DNA of 50,352 bases from Pseudomonadales bacterium (GCA_028281005.1 JANQKS010000021.1:1-50352); one strand, 5' to 3'. Counted from the stretch's first letter, positions 23,276 to 32,842 are shown. Program-made: numbers and translations. The notes: generated from the sequence alone by a model not told the origin.

Positions 23276-26200
23276 TTAGAAGCGGTAAGACAACTCCACA
23301 CCAGCGGTGCGCGGGTCGGTGACGGTAGCTGCGCGCAGGTAGTTACCCTCCTCACCGAGACGAGAGATCTGACGCACGCCAATTTCATCAAGAATATTGT
23401 TGACGAAACCGGATACCACAATCTTCTGATCCGCGCTGGTCCAAGTAACGCGCGCGTCCCATCGATAGTAGTCAGGAGCCAGATCTTCGTCGTTATTCTC
23501 CGCGGTGAAGAACACCTCATCGGTATAGGACAACGTCGTTCTGAACTCCATGTCACCGCTATCACCGAGGTTCCAGTTGTAGATACCGTAGATGGTGTAT
23601 TTGATTTCCGGCACCAGCTGCAGCTGATTACCTTCAATGTTCACCGTGCGGTCCAGCGGCGCGCTAAACAAAGACGCCGGTACAGCGGGGTCAAACTCAC
23701 TTTGGGTCAACGACACGCCAAACAGGTCATCTACGCGGTCACCGTTGATGTCCAGGTTACCGGTGATGTCTTCGGTGTACTCGCTATCGGTATAGCTGAA
23801 GTTGCCACCCAGCGTCAGGTTGTCCGAGGCCAGCCACAAGACTTCCCCTTCAAAACCAAATACTTCGGCTTCCGGCGCGGCGCGCACGTTGTTCACGGTG
23901 GCACCCAGGGCGGAGCTTTGCCCTTCTACGCTGAGATGAATGTTCTCATAGTCGTAGTAGTAAGCGGACACGCTGATCTGCAGCGTCTTATCGAACAGTT
24001 TGTCTTTCCAACCGATCTCATACGCGGTGATTTCTTCCGACGGATAAATCGGGTCGTCTGACAAGTTGGCCAAGTTGAAGCCGCCCGCGCGGTAACCGGT
24101 GGTCACACCCGCGTACACCAAAGTGGTGTCATTGGGTTCCCAATCCAGGTTTAGACGCCAGGTGATGTCATCAAAGTCTTCTTCAACTGGACGGTAGAAA
24201 GACACACCAAACGGAATACCCCGGTAGCGGGTCACCGCATCCGGATTAGCCGCTTGCACCGCACCGTTAAACTGCGCCAAAGAACCCGTAGGCAACACCG
24301 GCAGCACACCCGGCGCCAAGAACGAAGTTCCGTCCCCTGTGTCCAGCGCCGCCAGCAGCGCAACTTCATTCAAGCCAAATACGTTAGCGGGCTTGGTCAG
24401 GTCAGCTTCCGCGGGGTTGGCTTCGGTGTAAAGGAATACGTTTTCTTCCCCTTCACGGCGGTCTTCCGCGTAGCGAATCCCCAGCGTCAACGAGAACGCG
24501 TCGGTGAGGAAAATTTCCGCCTGGTTATAAAAGGCAAACGCTTCGGTGTTGTTCACCGTGGCGTATTCCAAAAAGCTGCCGCAGGTTGTGGGGCCGGAAG
24601 GAATACGTGAACAGCCGGCACTTTCGTTGTCGCCGTACCACAGACCGGCGTCCGCGTAGGAGTCACCGTTTAACGCTGTGCCTTCAAGGACCGATGCGTC
24701 GCCTTCCAAGTTGGTGGTAAGGCGGTCGGCATCTCCGTCTCCGTCTAAGTCGGTGTCCGGCCCTAAGCTGTTGTACTCAGCTCTTGCGGAGAACAAAGAG
24801 GGCCGCGTCGGAAACACAGCCGGGAGGATGGCGTTCCCCAGCGGGCCGTAGTCTACAGGGTCTGCGTAGCGGGACTCACCCACGGCGGAGTAGAAGTCAC
24901 CACGCTGGTCGATGCGAGCTTCATAGTAGAACAACCCGGAGGTTAACGTCGCGCGCTCGCCGAAATCGATGAAAAACTGCACCTCATGCTGGAAGTTTTC
25001 GTTTTCCTGAGAGACATAGAAGGTCTCATCGGAAAACTGGCTGCCGGTCAGGTCGCGGTCGGTGACGCGATCGTAGAAGTAGTCGGTGTAGCCAAACACG
25101 TACTTCAGGCTAAACGACTCAGTGACGTCCCAAGCAGCCTCTAAAGACATAGCTTGGTGGTCAAAATACTCATCGTTGAAGCCGTTGGTGGCGGTTTTGA
25201 GATCATCGCCATCAATATCGTCGCCTTCTACCGCCGGGGCAAATCCGCTGGTCAAACCAAATGCCCGGTTGGGTTCGTCATCTGCTGCCGGGTCAATGCC
25301 GGGGCGCAGGCGCTGGGCGATCACACTTTCACCCGTTTTTGGGTTGGTGAAGCGGAACAGTTGGGTCTGGTTGTCGGAACCGCTGGTCAACAGGAAGCTG
25401 TTGGCTGCGGCATTTGCGGTATTGAGGTTCGCATTACCGGTGGCGGCAAGCGCTGCCGCGCCTTGGGAAACATCAAAAGTAGACGCCAACGCATCAGTCG
25501 TGGAACTGAGAATCGGGCGGTAGCCAAACACTTCCGATTCGGTATCCCGCGTCAGGCTGCCGGCTTCGTTTAAGACAATGGCGCCTGCGGTCTGTCCAGC
25601 GGCACCCATGACTCGAGCATAGGAGCGTTCGTTCCCACGGACCAACACGGTGAAGTTATCACTCGGGGTCCATTCAAGGGCCAAGGTGTAGTTCTCATCG
25701 CCGTAGTTGTTGGTTTCGCCGCCGGAGCCAACGTCGTCAAAGTAACCGTCACGGGTACGTTTCACACCGGTGGCACGCGCATTCAACAATCCGTCAATAA
25801 CCGGGCCAGAGACCATACCGTAGTAGTCTTTGATGCCGTCGGTACCGAAGATGGTTTTGATCTCCGCCTCAAACTCGTCCGTGGGACGCTTATTAATGAA
25901 GTTGACCGCACCGCCTACTGCGTTGCGGCCGTACAGCGTACCCTGCGGACCGCGCAATACTTCGATCCGCTCAATGTCGTAGAGACCCCCTTCAGTAGAG
26001 GCGATACCGAAGTCTTCTGAGTAGACGCCGTTTAAGTAGGTGGAAATACCCGGGTCACCGCCCAGGGCGCGGAAGGTCCGGCCGACACCGCGAACCGCCA
26101 TATCGTAGGGCTGAATGGTGGTTGCCGGAATGTAGTTGGCCAGGTCTTCCTGGTTGCGAATACCAAAATCTTCCAGAAATTGTCCGTCAAAGGCGGAAAT

Positions 26201-26359
26201 GGATATGGATGTGTCAGATACCGTGGACTCGCGCTTTTCCGCAGTCACAACGATCTCTTCGATGGCACGTGATGCTTGCTCGGCGGTTGCGCTTAAACTC
26301 AGCGGCAACAATACGATCAGCGCGACCACGCTGACGGGGCCACGAATGGGTTTCACCAT
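23276..26359 (-). CDS. TonB-dependent receptor (large)
   Basis: A 1027-residue outer-membrane receptor. Signal peptide in residues 1-27 (VSVVALIVLLPLSLSATAEQ), TonB box EEIVVTAEKRES, plug domain with IERIEVLRGPQGTLYGRNAV, then a long beta-barrel ending in the canonical aromatic residue (VELSYRF). It is longer than the usual 700-850 residues, with big extracellular loops (Asp/Gly-rich stretches such as DTDLDGDGDADRL), as in receptors for large or hydrophobic organic ligands of sphingomonad-like degraders. ATG 26359 is preceded by AGGAGAG. It is divergent from the TetR-SDR operon, with two palindromes in between. Confidence 0.93.
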   Translation of the reverse strand: MVKPIRGPVSVVALIVLLPLSLSATAEQASRAIEEIVVTAEKRESTVSDTSISISAFDGQFLEDFGIRNQEDLANYIPATTIQPYDMAVRGVGRTFRALGGDPGISTYLNGVYSEDFGIASTEGGLYDIERIEVLRGPQGTLYGRNAVGGAVNFINKRPTDEFEAEIKTIFGTDGIKDYYGMVSGPVIDGLLNARATGVKRTRDGYFDDVGSGGETNNYGDENYTLALEWTPSDNFTVLVRGNERSYARVMGAAGQTAGAIVLNEAGSLTRDTESEVFGYRPILSSTTDALASTFDVSQGAAALAATGNANLNTANAAANSFLLTSGSDNQTQLFRFTNPKTGESVIAQRLRPGIDPAADDEPNRAFGLTSGFAPAVEGDDIDGDDLKTATNGFNDEYFDHQAMSLEAAWDVTESFSLKYVFGYTDYFYDRVTDRDLTGSQFSDETFYVSQENENFQHEVQFFIDFGERATLTSGLFYYEARIDQRGDFYSAVGESRYADPVDYGPLGNAILPAVFPTRPSLFSARAEYNSLGPDTDLDGDGDADRLTTNLEGDASVLEGTALNGDSYADAGLWYGDNESAGCSRIPSGPTTCGSFLEYATVNNTEAFAFYNQAEIFLTDAFSLTLGIRYAEDRREGEENVFLYTEANPAEADLTKPANVFGLNEVALLAALDTGDGTSFLAPGVLPVLPTGSLAQFNGAVQAANPDAVTRYRGIPFGVSFYRPVEEDFDDITWRLNLDWEPNDTTLVYAGVTTGYRAGGFNLANLSDDPIYPSEEITAYEIGWKDKLFDKTLQISVSAYYYDYENIHLSVEGQSSALGATVNNVRAAPEAEVFGFEGEVLWLASDNLTLGGNFSYTDSEYTEDITGNLDINGDRVDDLFGVSLTQSEFDPAVPASLFSAPLDRTVNIEGNQLQLVPEIKYTIYGIYNWNLGDSGDMEFRTTLSYTDEVFFTAENNDEDLAPDYYRWDARVTWTSADQKIVVSGFVNNILDEIGVRQISRLGEEGNYLRAATVTDPRTAGVELSYRF

Positions 26360-26428
26360 GCTTAGATTCTCTCCTAGTTGTTGTACCTCTGCCCCCCAAC
26401 TGGGCCCGAGGCGGCGCAATATACTCGA

Positions 26429-26442
26429 TTACATTGATGTAA
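26429..26442. promoter_or_regulatory. Candidate operator 1 in the TonB receptor/TetR intergenic region
   Basis: A perfect palindrome TTACAT-TG-ATGTAA. It lies 70 bp upstream of the TonB receptor start and 190 bp from the TetR start, within an AT-rich stretch likely to hold the promoters. Confidence 0.4.
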
Positions 26443-26454
26443 ATGAATATAAAT

Positions 26455-26472
26455 TTGTAGTTTGTTCTACAA
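26455..26472. promoter_or_regulatory. Candidate operator 2 in the TonB receptor/TetR intergenic region
   Basis: A perfect inverted repeat TTGTAG-TTTGTT-CTACAA, 12 bp away from operator 1. The half-site CTACAA also appears in the leader of the second TonB receptor (49961-49976). The divergent TetR is the natural candidate binder. Confidence 0.45.
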
Positions 26473-26631
26473 TCTGGAGAGGTATGACAGAGAGCAGCAA
26501 TGTATGGGTGTATTTACCCCTACCATACTATTGCGTGTGCGTGCCTAACGAGCTCACCTTCGGGCACAAGGCGCTGCACAAGCCGCAAATGATCTGCTAG
26601 ATTCCCTCCCAGGGAAGGAGGGAGAACTGTC

Positions 26632-27273
26632 ATGCTGGCGCAAGAGCGGCCATACAGTCGGCGTACGCGTCGACGTCAACAAACCCATCAAAACATTCTG
26701 CAAGCCGCGCACAGGCTGTTTGCCGAACGGGGCTACGAACACACCAAACTCATCGACATTGCCGACGCGGCAGACCTGCATTTGCAGACGTTATATCGCC
26801 ATTTCAATTGCAAACATGAACTGGCGGCAGCCATAGACCGCGAGTTTTTAAAGGCGTTCCAAGCCAACATTGTCGACCGCGAGCAAGACACGTTAGCGTT
26901 TTGGCGAGCCTGGGTAGAGGACGCCTCGAAAAACATGCTTGAACTCGGCGTGGACTATCGCAAGACGCTGTTAAATCTGTTCTCCGTGCCTGCCATGTCC
27001 ACCACCTTTTTGGAAACCTGGTTCGAATATCAAGACACATTGGCCACCGAAATCAGCAAAGACTGGGGCACAGCACCCAACGCCAGTGCGTCAGCACAAG
27101 TACTGGCCGGCGCCTTGGTGACCGCCAACACCCAGGTCATTCGCCGCTGGCTACACGCCGACGGTAAATTCGATTTGGTGGCTGAGGCTTGTGGCACGGC
27201 AGACCTCGTCGCCACTGAGTTTGGGCCTGCGTTGAAAAAGAATGTCAAAAAAGAAAGGCGGGCTAAATCATGA
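26632..27273 (+). CDS. TetR/AcrR family transcriptional regulator
   Basis: A 213-residue TetR regulator. The DNA-binding domain is plain: QNILQAAHRLFAERGYEHTK, then DIADAADLHLQTLYRHFNCK, preceded by an arginine-rich arm (SRRTRRRQQTH). The ligand domain has a conserved Trp-rich segment (LAFWRAWVEDASKNMLELG). GGAAGGAGGGAG before ATG 26632 is a strong ribosome site and sits in a small hairpin (TTCCCT-CCC-AGGGAA). Its stop overlaps the SDR start, so both are cotranscribed. It probably controls the divergent TonB receptor. Confidence 0.88.
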   Translation: MLAQERPYSRRTRRRQQTHQNILQAAHRLFAERGYEHTKLIDIADAADLHLQTLYRHFNCKHELAAAIDREFLKAFQANIVDREQDTLAFWRAWVEDASKNMLELGVDYRKTLLNLFSVPAMSTTFLETWFEYQDTLATEISKDWGTAPNASASAQVLAGALVTANTQVIRRWLHADGKFDLVAEACGTADLVATEFGPALKKNVKKERRAKS

Positions 27274-28016
27274 CCAGCAGTAACACTCACCGTTGGCTCA
27301 TCACCGGTGCCAGTTCAGGCATCGGCGCCGCCACCGTGGCCGCCGCCAAAGCCAACGGCGACCAGGTGTTGGCGCTCGACATCGATCAGGAAGCGGGGGC
27401 GGCATTGGCGCAACGCCTCGACGTCACTTTCGAATACTGTGATGTGAGTGATGCGCAACAGTGGCAACAACTGGCGCAACGTTGCGCGACTGCAACCGTA
27501 CCAGACCGCATCCACTTGAACGCCGGCATCCAGATTGCACCACCCGATGCGCCGCTGGCTGAGTATCAGCTTGAAGCCATGACCATGGCGCGTTACCGGC
27601 GCATGATGGGCGCCAATGTCGACGGTGTGGTATTTGCGTTACAGGCACTACTGCCGATGTTAACACCCGGCAGCGCCATCGTGGTCACCGCTTCGTTGGC
27701 TGGCATCACCCCCTATAGCGTTGACCCGCTTTACGCCATGAGCAAACACGCGGTGGTGGGTTTGGTACGCAGCCTTGGCCCTACTTTGGCCAAGCGCGAT
27801 ATCCGCATCAATGCATTGTGCCCGGGTGGTATTGACACCAATATCATTCCCCACCAACAGCGTACCGCCGAGGCTGAGTTTATGCCGCCATCCTGCATTG
27901 CCGACGAAGTGTTGCGCTTGATGGAAGTGTCTGAGACTGGCAAGTCTTGGGCTAAAGTCAGCGAACAAAAACCCGCCTTTATCATCCGCGCGCCCGGCGA
28001 CCGCGGCGACCCTTAA
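27270..28016 (+). CDS. SDR family oxidoreductase
   Basis: A 248-residue short-chain dehydrogenase. Cofactor motif TGASSGIG (residues 12-19), Asp at the end of strand 2 (LALDID, NAD preference), NAG (84-86), catalytic Ser142 (VVTASLAG), Tyr155 and Lys159 (YAMSK), and the PGGIDT loop. All catalytic residues are present and the length is normal. The ATG overlaps the TetR stop (ATGA). Likely oxidises an alcohol or reduces a ketone in the local catabolic pathway; substrate unknown. Confidence 0.92.
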   Translation: MTSSNTHRWLITGASSGIGAATVAAAKANGDQVLALDIDQEAGAALAQRLDVTFEYCDVSDAQQWQQLAQRCATATVPDRIHLNAGIQIAPPDAPLAEYQLEAMTMARYRRMMGANVDGVVFALQALLPMLTPGSAIVVTASLAGITPYSVDPLYAMSKHAVVGLVRSLGPTLAKRDIRINALCPGGIDTNIIPHQQRTAEAEFMPPSCIADEVLRLMEVSETGKSWAKVSEQKPAFIIRAPGDRGDP

Positions 28017-28021
28017 GTGAG

Positions 28022-28933
28022 CTACAGCAAAGCGCGCAGCAGCTCACGTGTTTGCGCACGTTCGGTGGGGTTTAAGTAAAACTCCGAGGCGGCAAAGTCT
28101 GTCACCCCCGCTTCCGCCAAACGCTCAATGCCCTCCGTTACTTGGTCCGCGGAACCGACAATGGCTAAATCCGCCGGGCCTGCAACGCCTTCACGTTCAA
28201 ACATGGCGCGATAGGAAGGCAACTCGGCGTACATTTGCAACCCCTGACCGATAGCGGCACGCACCGCACTTTCATCCGCGGTGACACAGACTGGCAAGGT
28301 GGCGATAACACGCGGTGCTAAGCGGTCAGCGTCTGCGGCCGCGGCACTGATCCGGGGCACGATGTGCTCGCGCACTGTTTTTGGGCCCACCCAGGCCAGC
28401 GTGGTGCCGTCACTTAAGCGTCCCGCCACCGCCAGCGCCTGGGGCCCAAGGGCAGCCACAACCACTGGCACTTGCTTGTCTGGCACCTGAAACAACTGTG
28501 CATCCGCGCTGAGGGTTTCGCCGGTGTAATCGACGCGGCCTTGCCGCAGCAGCGGCATTAAGATGCTCAGGTATTCGCGCAGGTGGCGGATGGGTTTGGC
28601 AAAGCCAATACCAAGCTGCGCCATCATCACCTCGTGCGAAAGCCCCACCCCTAAGGTCAGCACGTTTTCCATGCTGTTTGCCGCGGTTTGCGCCTGCCCC
28701 GCCAGCACCAAGGGGTGCCGTGGGAACGTCGGCACAACGGCGGTGCCGAGCTCAAGTTGCGGTACCTGTTGACCCACGAGAGCCAACACCGTGAGCGCAT
28801 CAAAGCCACCGGTGGGGTGTTCGGCCAACCAGTAACTGGCAAATCCATCCGTTTGGGCCGCGCTGGCATGTTCGGCAATTTTCGCCACGCTGGCGCGTTG
28901 CACCAAGCCAGTACCGTTTATACCTATGTTCAT
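28022..28933 (-). CDS. LLM class oxidoreductase (F420-type)
   Basis: A 303-residue luciferase-like TIM-barrel protein. Seen are YWLAEHPTGGFDALTVLALV, LELGTAVVPTFPRHPLVLA, ENVLTLGVGLSHEVMMAQLG and VPVVVAALGPQALAVAGRLS, then DGTTLAWVGPKTVREHI. The pattern is that of F420-dependent members related to TIGR03564. It is the last gene of a four-gene minus-strand operon, 10 bp after the 490-residue gene. The ending is convergent with the SDR gene with 5 bp between stops. Whether it uses F420 or FMN is not shown. Confidence 0.86.
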   Translation of the reverse strand: MNIGINGTGLVQRASVAKIAEHASAAQTDGFASYWLAEHPTGGFDALTVLALVGQQVPQLELGTAVVPTFPRHPLVLAGQAQTAANSMENVLTLGVGLSHEVMMAQLGIGFAKPIRHLREYLSILMPLLRQGRVDYTGETLSADAQLFQVPDKQVPVVVAALGPQALAVAGRLSDGTTLAWVGPKTVREHIVPRISAAAADADRLAPRVIATLPVCVTADESAVRAAIGQGLQMYAELPSYRAMFEREGVAGPADLAIVGSADQVTEGIERLAEAGVTDFAASEFYLNPTERAQTRELLRALL

Positions 28934-28943
28934 TGAGGTAACG

Positions 28944-30416
28944 TCATCCTTTTAACAAACCACGCAACAAACGCGGGGAACGCGCAAAGCCAAATGCTGC
29001 CGCTACCCGCAACGCCTTGTCGAGCGGGTATGGCAGGGTATGGATCCCGCCGTGCACGCGCACCGCACCCGGCACCGGCGCTTGCGGATGTAACCAATCG
29101 TGCAAAGCCAGCAGCCCATTTACAGCACGGGATTGGCGCGGCGTTAAGGTTTCGATACCAAACGCCCCGGCGCCGCCAAAAGCCGCGGTGAACACAGGAT
29201 GGGCGAGCGAACGCGTGCGTGTAATGGCTGCGGTATTGGCGGACACCCGAAAGTCTCCACGGTTGGACCAACACTCCGCCACCAGCACTTTCGCCACGTA
29301 CTGCGCAGCTTGATAACTGGCACCCTGAATACCAACCACGGTGCGGGTAGCCGCAGCCTGCGCAGTAATTTTGCTTTGCTCAGTTGCTCCGCTCTGAGCA
29401 GTCGCCGCGCCGCCGCCACGGCCCAGCAGTCCGAGACCTGCCAACAGCGCTTCCCAAGCTGGGCGTTGCTGCAGACGCTGTCGCATGGCCTGTAAATCCG
29501 TGGCGGACAAGGCAGTAGGGGTGGTGGGTGATACCAACAACGTGACGCTGGCCAGCAATTCGCTCGGCAGGGCCTCAACCAAGGCATTCATCACCCCCGT
29601 CAGCCGCAGTTCCCGCGCCTGGCCAGGTGCATACGCATACAAAGCCACGTCAAGCGCCTGGCCATCCGCAAAGGCTAACAAAGTTGCCAACACTTCGCGG
29701 GGTTGGCTCAACAGGTCGACGTTGTCCCGCGGCCAATACAAACGCCCGCACAGATCCGCGTCTTTATGCCACTCGGCAGGGGGTGCCGCCGTGTCCAACC
29801 ATAAGACCTCCGCTCCGGCGGCCAACCACAGGCGCGTCGGCGCCATCTCAGCCCCGCCACCAAGGACCGCTATTTTCCTACCCCGCAAATGAATGGCACC
29901 TTGCTCCACCAGGCCAGTGCTGACCCAAGACAACGCCTCACCCGCGGCCTGCGTGACCACGCCGCGCTGCACCAACAGCGAACCCAGGTTGGGTAACTGC
30001 TGAGGTCCCCAACGTTCACCCTGGTAGACCACACTCGGCTGCCAACCCCCAGAACCGGAAAAAGAGGCTTCCTCGAGCGGTAATGGTTGTGCGGTTTGCT
30101 GCAGTGCCTCGTTCAATGGTTGACTGACATCCGCTTGCTGCCACACCAATTGCGCGCGGAGTGCGTCCACTATCTGGGTAGCAATGTCACCACGTTGGGC
30201 GCTGGCAAGCCGCGCCGCTTCATACTGGGGCAGCAGCTGGGCGTAGGCCTTGCGAAATTGATTAATGTGCGTCGGTAGCTGTGCGTCGGCAAAATCCGCA
30301 CCGTGCAACGCCAGGGGTACCTGCAGTACTTCATGCAACACCGTCGATGCCGACTTATCTTCGGCCAGCAACACGCTGCCATGACTATGGACCGAAGTGT
30401 TGGCTTGTTGCGACAT
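28944..30416 (-). CDS. Unrecognised 490-residue protein with a Rossmann-like segment
   Basis: I do not recognise the family. Residues 178-208 (RGRKIAVLGGGAEMAPTRLW, then GAEVLWLD) look like a nucleotide-binding beta-alpha-beta unit with a GGG turn and an Asp at the end of strand 2. A long Gln/Ala-rich helical N-terminus precedes it. Residues about 350-385 form an Ala/Thr/Gln-rich linker. The C-terminus (HGGIHTLPYPLDKALRVAAA) is helical. No signal peptide or membrane helix. It lies between an ACAD (11 bp upstream) and an LLM (10 bp downstream), so it is very probably part of the same CoA-linked pathway. An SDR-like or CoA-processing role is inference. Confidence 0.75.
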   Translation of the reverse strand: MSQQANTSVHSHGSVLLAEDKSASTVLHEVLQVPLALHGADFADAQLPTHINQFRKAYAQLLPQYEAARLASAQRGDIATQIVDALRAQLVWQQADVSQPLNEALQQTAQPLPLEEASFSGSGGWQPSVVYQGERWGPQQLPNLGSLLVQRGVVTQAAGEALSWVSTGLVEQGAIHLRGRKIAVLGGGAEMAPTRLWLAAGAEVLWLDTAAPPAEWHKDADLCGRLYWPRDNVDLLSQPREVLATLLAFADGQALDVALYAYAPGQARELRLTGVMNALVEALPSELLASVTLLVSPTTPTALSATDLQAMRQRLQQRPAWEALLAGLGLLGRGGGAATAQSGATEQSKITAQAAATRTVVGIQGASYQAAQYVAKVLVAECWSNRGDFRVSANTAAITRTRSLAHPVFTAAFGGAGAFGIETLTPRQSRAVNGLLALHDWLHPQAPVPGAVRVHGGIHTLPYPLDKALRVAAAFGFARSPRLLRGLLKG

Positions 30417-30427
30417 CGACGTGCCGG

Positions 30428-31555
30428 TCAGATCAGCTCAGCAAGTTGTTGACGCTGCCACACACCGTCACCAAACAGCTGTTGGCTGTGCATCTGACGC
30501 TTGTGATAAACCTGTACATCCATCTCCCAGGTGAAACCGATACCACCGTGCAACTGTGTCGCCCGATTGGCGCAGAATTCCGCCGTATCGGAAGCACTGG
30601 ATTTAGCTAAGTGGGCACAGCGCAACGCATCCTCCGGATCGGTGTCGTATGCACCGGCTGCGTTGTAGACCAGGGAGCGGGTTTCATCGACGGCGATCAT
30701 CATGTTGACAATGGGGTGTTTCACCGCCTGGAAGAAGCCTATCGGCCGGTCAAATTGCACCCGTACCTTGGCGTAATCCGCGGTTGCCTGCAGCAGCCAC
30801 TCACAACCACCGGCAATGTCCGCCGCCACCAGCGTCAATAACGCGGGTAAACTCTGCTGCAAGGCTTCACCCCCCTGCCCCGGCTCTGCCACACACTCCA
30901 CGGCAGCCGCGTCAAATGTCACGCGCCCCTGATCTCGGGTGAGGTCAACAATGCGGTCTGCATGGCAACTGACCCCGTCTGCTTGCACATCAACCGTATA
31001 TAAACCCAGCTCGTTGTCCTGTTTGGCCGCCACCACCAGAAAATCCACCTTCTGTAAGTCCTGGACAAAATAGCTGGTGCCGGAGAGACGGCCGTCGCTG
31101 ACGGTTACTTCGGTGGCGTCCAGCTCCAGTTCACCATATTGGTTATAGATGGCGATGGCGGCACTGCTGCCTTGGGCGATCCGCGCCAGCGCTGCTTGTG
31201 CCGCCGGTGCTTGCGCATGCCGCAGGACAAAAGTGGCTAACAAGGTGCTGGACAGGGGGGTCGGCATCGCGGCGCGGCCCACCTCTTCCATGACCCCCAC
31301 GGCAGTGACCAAATTCGTACCGGCGCCACCCGCGCTTTCGGGTACCGCCAAGGCGGTCCAACCGAGCTGTACCATCTCCGCCCAGGCCTCAGCATCATAG
31401 ACGCCGGGCCGCGCTTGACCTAAGTAGGGGTCTTCGGTACCGGCGGTGTGTTTACGCAGATGGGCCAGCGGTTGTTTGTCCTGCATAAAACGCAGGGATG
31501 CTTCTTTGAGCATCTGTTGTTCTTCACCAAAGCCAAAATCTCGCGCTTGGGTCAT
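30428..31555 (-). CDS. Acyl-CoA dehydrogenase, small (beta-type) subunit
   Basis: A 375-residue ACAD. Seen are the N-terminal helix LKEASLRFMQDKQPLAHLRK, WTALAVPESAGGAGTNLVTA, VRVQFDRPIGFFQAVKHPIV and the ending THL-type QLHGGIGFTWEMDVQVYHKR. It lacks the EIQR-type ending found in the larger partner encoded just upstream (57 bp). This large/small pairing resembles the alpha2beta2 FadE enzymes of steroid side-chain degradation, where the FAD site is shared between unlike subunits. Such an assembly is inference from gene order and size. Confidence 0.88.
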   Translation of the reverse strand: MTQARDFGFGEEQQMLKEASLRFMQDKQPLAHLRKHTAGTEDPYLGQARPGVYDAEAWAEMVQLGWTALAVPESAGGAGTNLVTAVGVMEEVGRAAMPTPLSSTLLATFVLRHAQAPAAQAALARIAQGSSAAIAIYNQYGELELDATEVTVSDGRLSGTSYFVQDLQKVDFLVVAAKQDNELGLYTVDVQADGVSCHADRIVDLTRDQGRVTFDAAAVECVAEPGQGGEALQQSLPALLTLVAADIAGGCEWLLQATADYAKVRVQFDRPIGFFQAVKHPIVNMMIAVDETRSLVYNAAGAYDTDPEDALRCAHLAKSSASDTAEFCANRATQLHGGIGFTWEMDVQVYHKRQMHSQQLFGDGVWQRQQLAELI

Positions 31556-31612
31556 GTTCTGTATTCCTCTTAAAAACTCAGCACTTAATGAGGCTGGATA
31601 ATTCGCTTCGGC

Positions 31613-32842
31613 TCACTTGGTTTTTGGTAAGCCGAGCACCCGCTCACCGAGAATATTGCGTTGGATTTCACTGCTGCCGCCGGAAATAGTGCCGGTATAG
31701 GTATTCATGTAGCCGAGCGGCCATTTGCCGTCTTCCACCGCGTTGTCATCCCCGACATAGAGGCTCGAGGACATGCCCAATATTGACATGGCGGTTTGGT
31801 GCACTGCTTGACCAATCTCAGACCCGACCAGCTTGCTCTGCAGAGGGATACGCATGCCACCATTTTCCAACGTGCTGACGCCGAGGCGGCGAAAATTCTG
31901 CGTCATGGCTTCGGTGCGCTCATAAAGCTTCATGATGCGGTCGCGCCACACCGGGTCATCCCATACCGGCTTGCCGTTACGGCGGGTGTGTTTGGCCAAA
32001 TCTATCAATTGCATGATGGTGCTCATGGGCGATTCACTGCTGGCCACCGCGCCAACGCCTTGAGCAGCACCGCGCTCGCTGGTCAGCGTCGACATGGCAA
32101 CCTTCCAACCCGCACCCACCTCATCTATGCGCATGTGATCCGGAATCAACACGTCTTCCAGCACAACTTCGTTGAAACCGGATTCACCCGTCATTTTGTG
32201 GATGGGGTTGACCGTCACACCCGGCTGGTCCATGGGGCAGATGAAATAGGTGATGCCATTGTATTTGTCGTTTTTATCGTTGCGTGCCAGCAACAGCATC
32301 CACTTCGCCAAAGCCCCCAAGCTGGTCCACACTTTGCTGCCGTTAATCAGCCAGCTGTCGCCTTGCTTAACCGCGCTGGTCTGTAGCGATACCAGGTCCG
32401 AACCGGCGCCCGGCTCAGAAAACCCCTGACACCAAATGTCTTCGGCTGAAAAGATGGCGGGCAGATAGGTTTGTTTCTGTTCTTCCGTGCCATGTACGAG
32501 CAACGTCGGCGCTGTCATGCCCAAACCGATCCAGTTGATGAAATAGGGCACTTCCGCACGCCGCACTTCTGCGCTGGCAATCTGCTGAAATCCCTCGTGT
32601 CCGTGTCCACCGTAAGCTTTATCGACATCCGTGGCGATCAGCCCCGCCTCGTAACAGCGCGCCTGCCAGTCCACCAGGTAATGGCGGTGCTCATCGGCGG
32701 TCACTTCGTATGCCGCCTGCGGCAACGGTAGATGGGTCGGCGGCGGACGGTTTTCTTCCAACCAAGCGCGGCAATAGGCGCGAAATTCAGCTTGCTCCGC
32801 ACTCTCCTTACGTGCGTGAGCGGGTGTTTGGGATTGGCTCAT
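31613..32842 (-). CDS. Acyl-CoA dehydrogenase, large (alpha-type) subunit
   Basis: A 409-residue ACAD. Motifs: WCQGFSEPGAGSDLVSLQTS (FAD loop), INGSKVWTSLGALAKWMLLL, NEVVLEDVLIPDHMRIDE, and the ending SGGSSEIQRNILGERVLGLP. The Glu expected in helix G for IVD/LCAD-like enzymes may be Glu256 in STLTSERG. ATG 32842 (MSQSQTPAHA) is chosen over an upstream Met at 32908, which lacks homologous sequence. It heads a four-gene operon (alpha, beta, 490-aa protein, LLM). Confidence 0.9.
   Translation of the reverse strand: MSQSQTPAHARKESAEQAEFRAYCRAWLEENRPPPTHLPLPQAAYEVTADEHRHYLVDWQARCYEAGLIATDVDKAYGGHGHEGFQQIASAEVRRAEVPYFINWIGLGMTAPTLLVHGTEEQKQTYLPAIFSAEDIWCQGFSEPGAGSDLVSLQTSAVKQGDSWLINGSKVWTSLGALAKWMLLLARNDKNDKYNGITYFICPMDQPGVTVNPIHKMTGESGFNEVVLEDVLIPDHMRIDEVGAGWKVAMSTLTSERGAAQGVGAVASSESPMSTIMQLIDLAKHTRRNGKPVWDDPVWRDRIMKLYERTEAMTQNFRRLGVSTLENGGMRIPLQSKLVGSEIGQAVHQTAMSILGMSSSLYVGDDNAVEDGKWPLGYMNTYTGTISGGSSEIQRNILGERVLGLPKTK

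Noticed and set aside
23276-26419. Long open frames on the plus strand under both TonB receptors and several ACADs
   Set aside because: They are codon-pattern shadows: low-complexity His/Arg/Gly-rich translations without motifs or ribosome sites, while the minus strand holds clear gene families.
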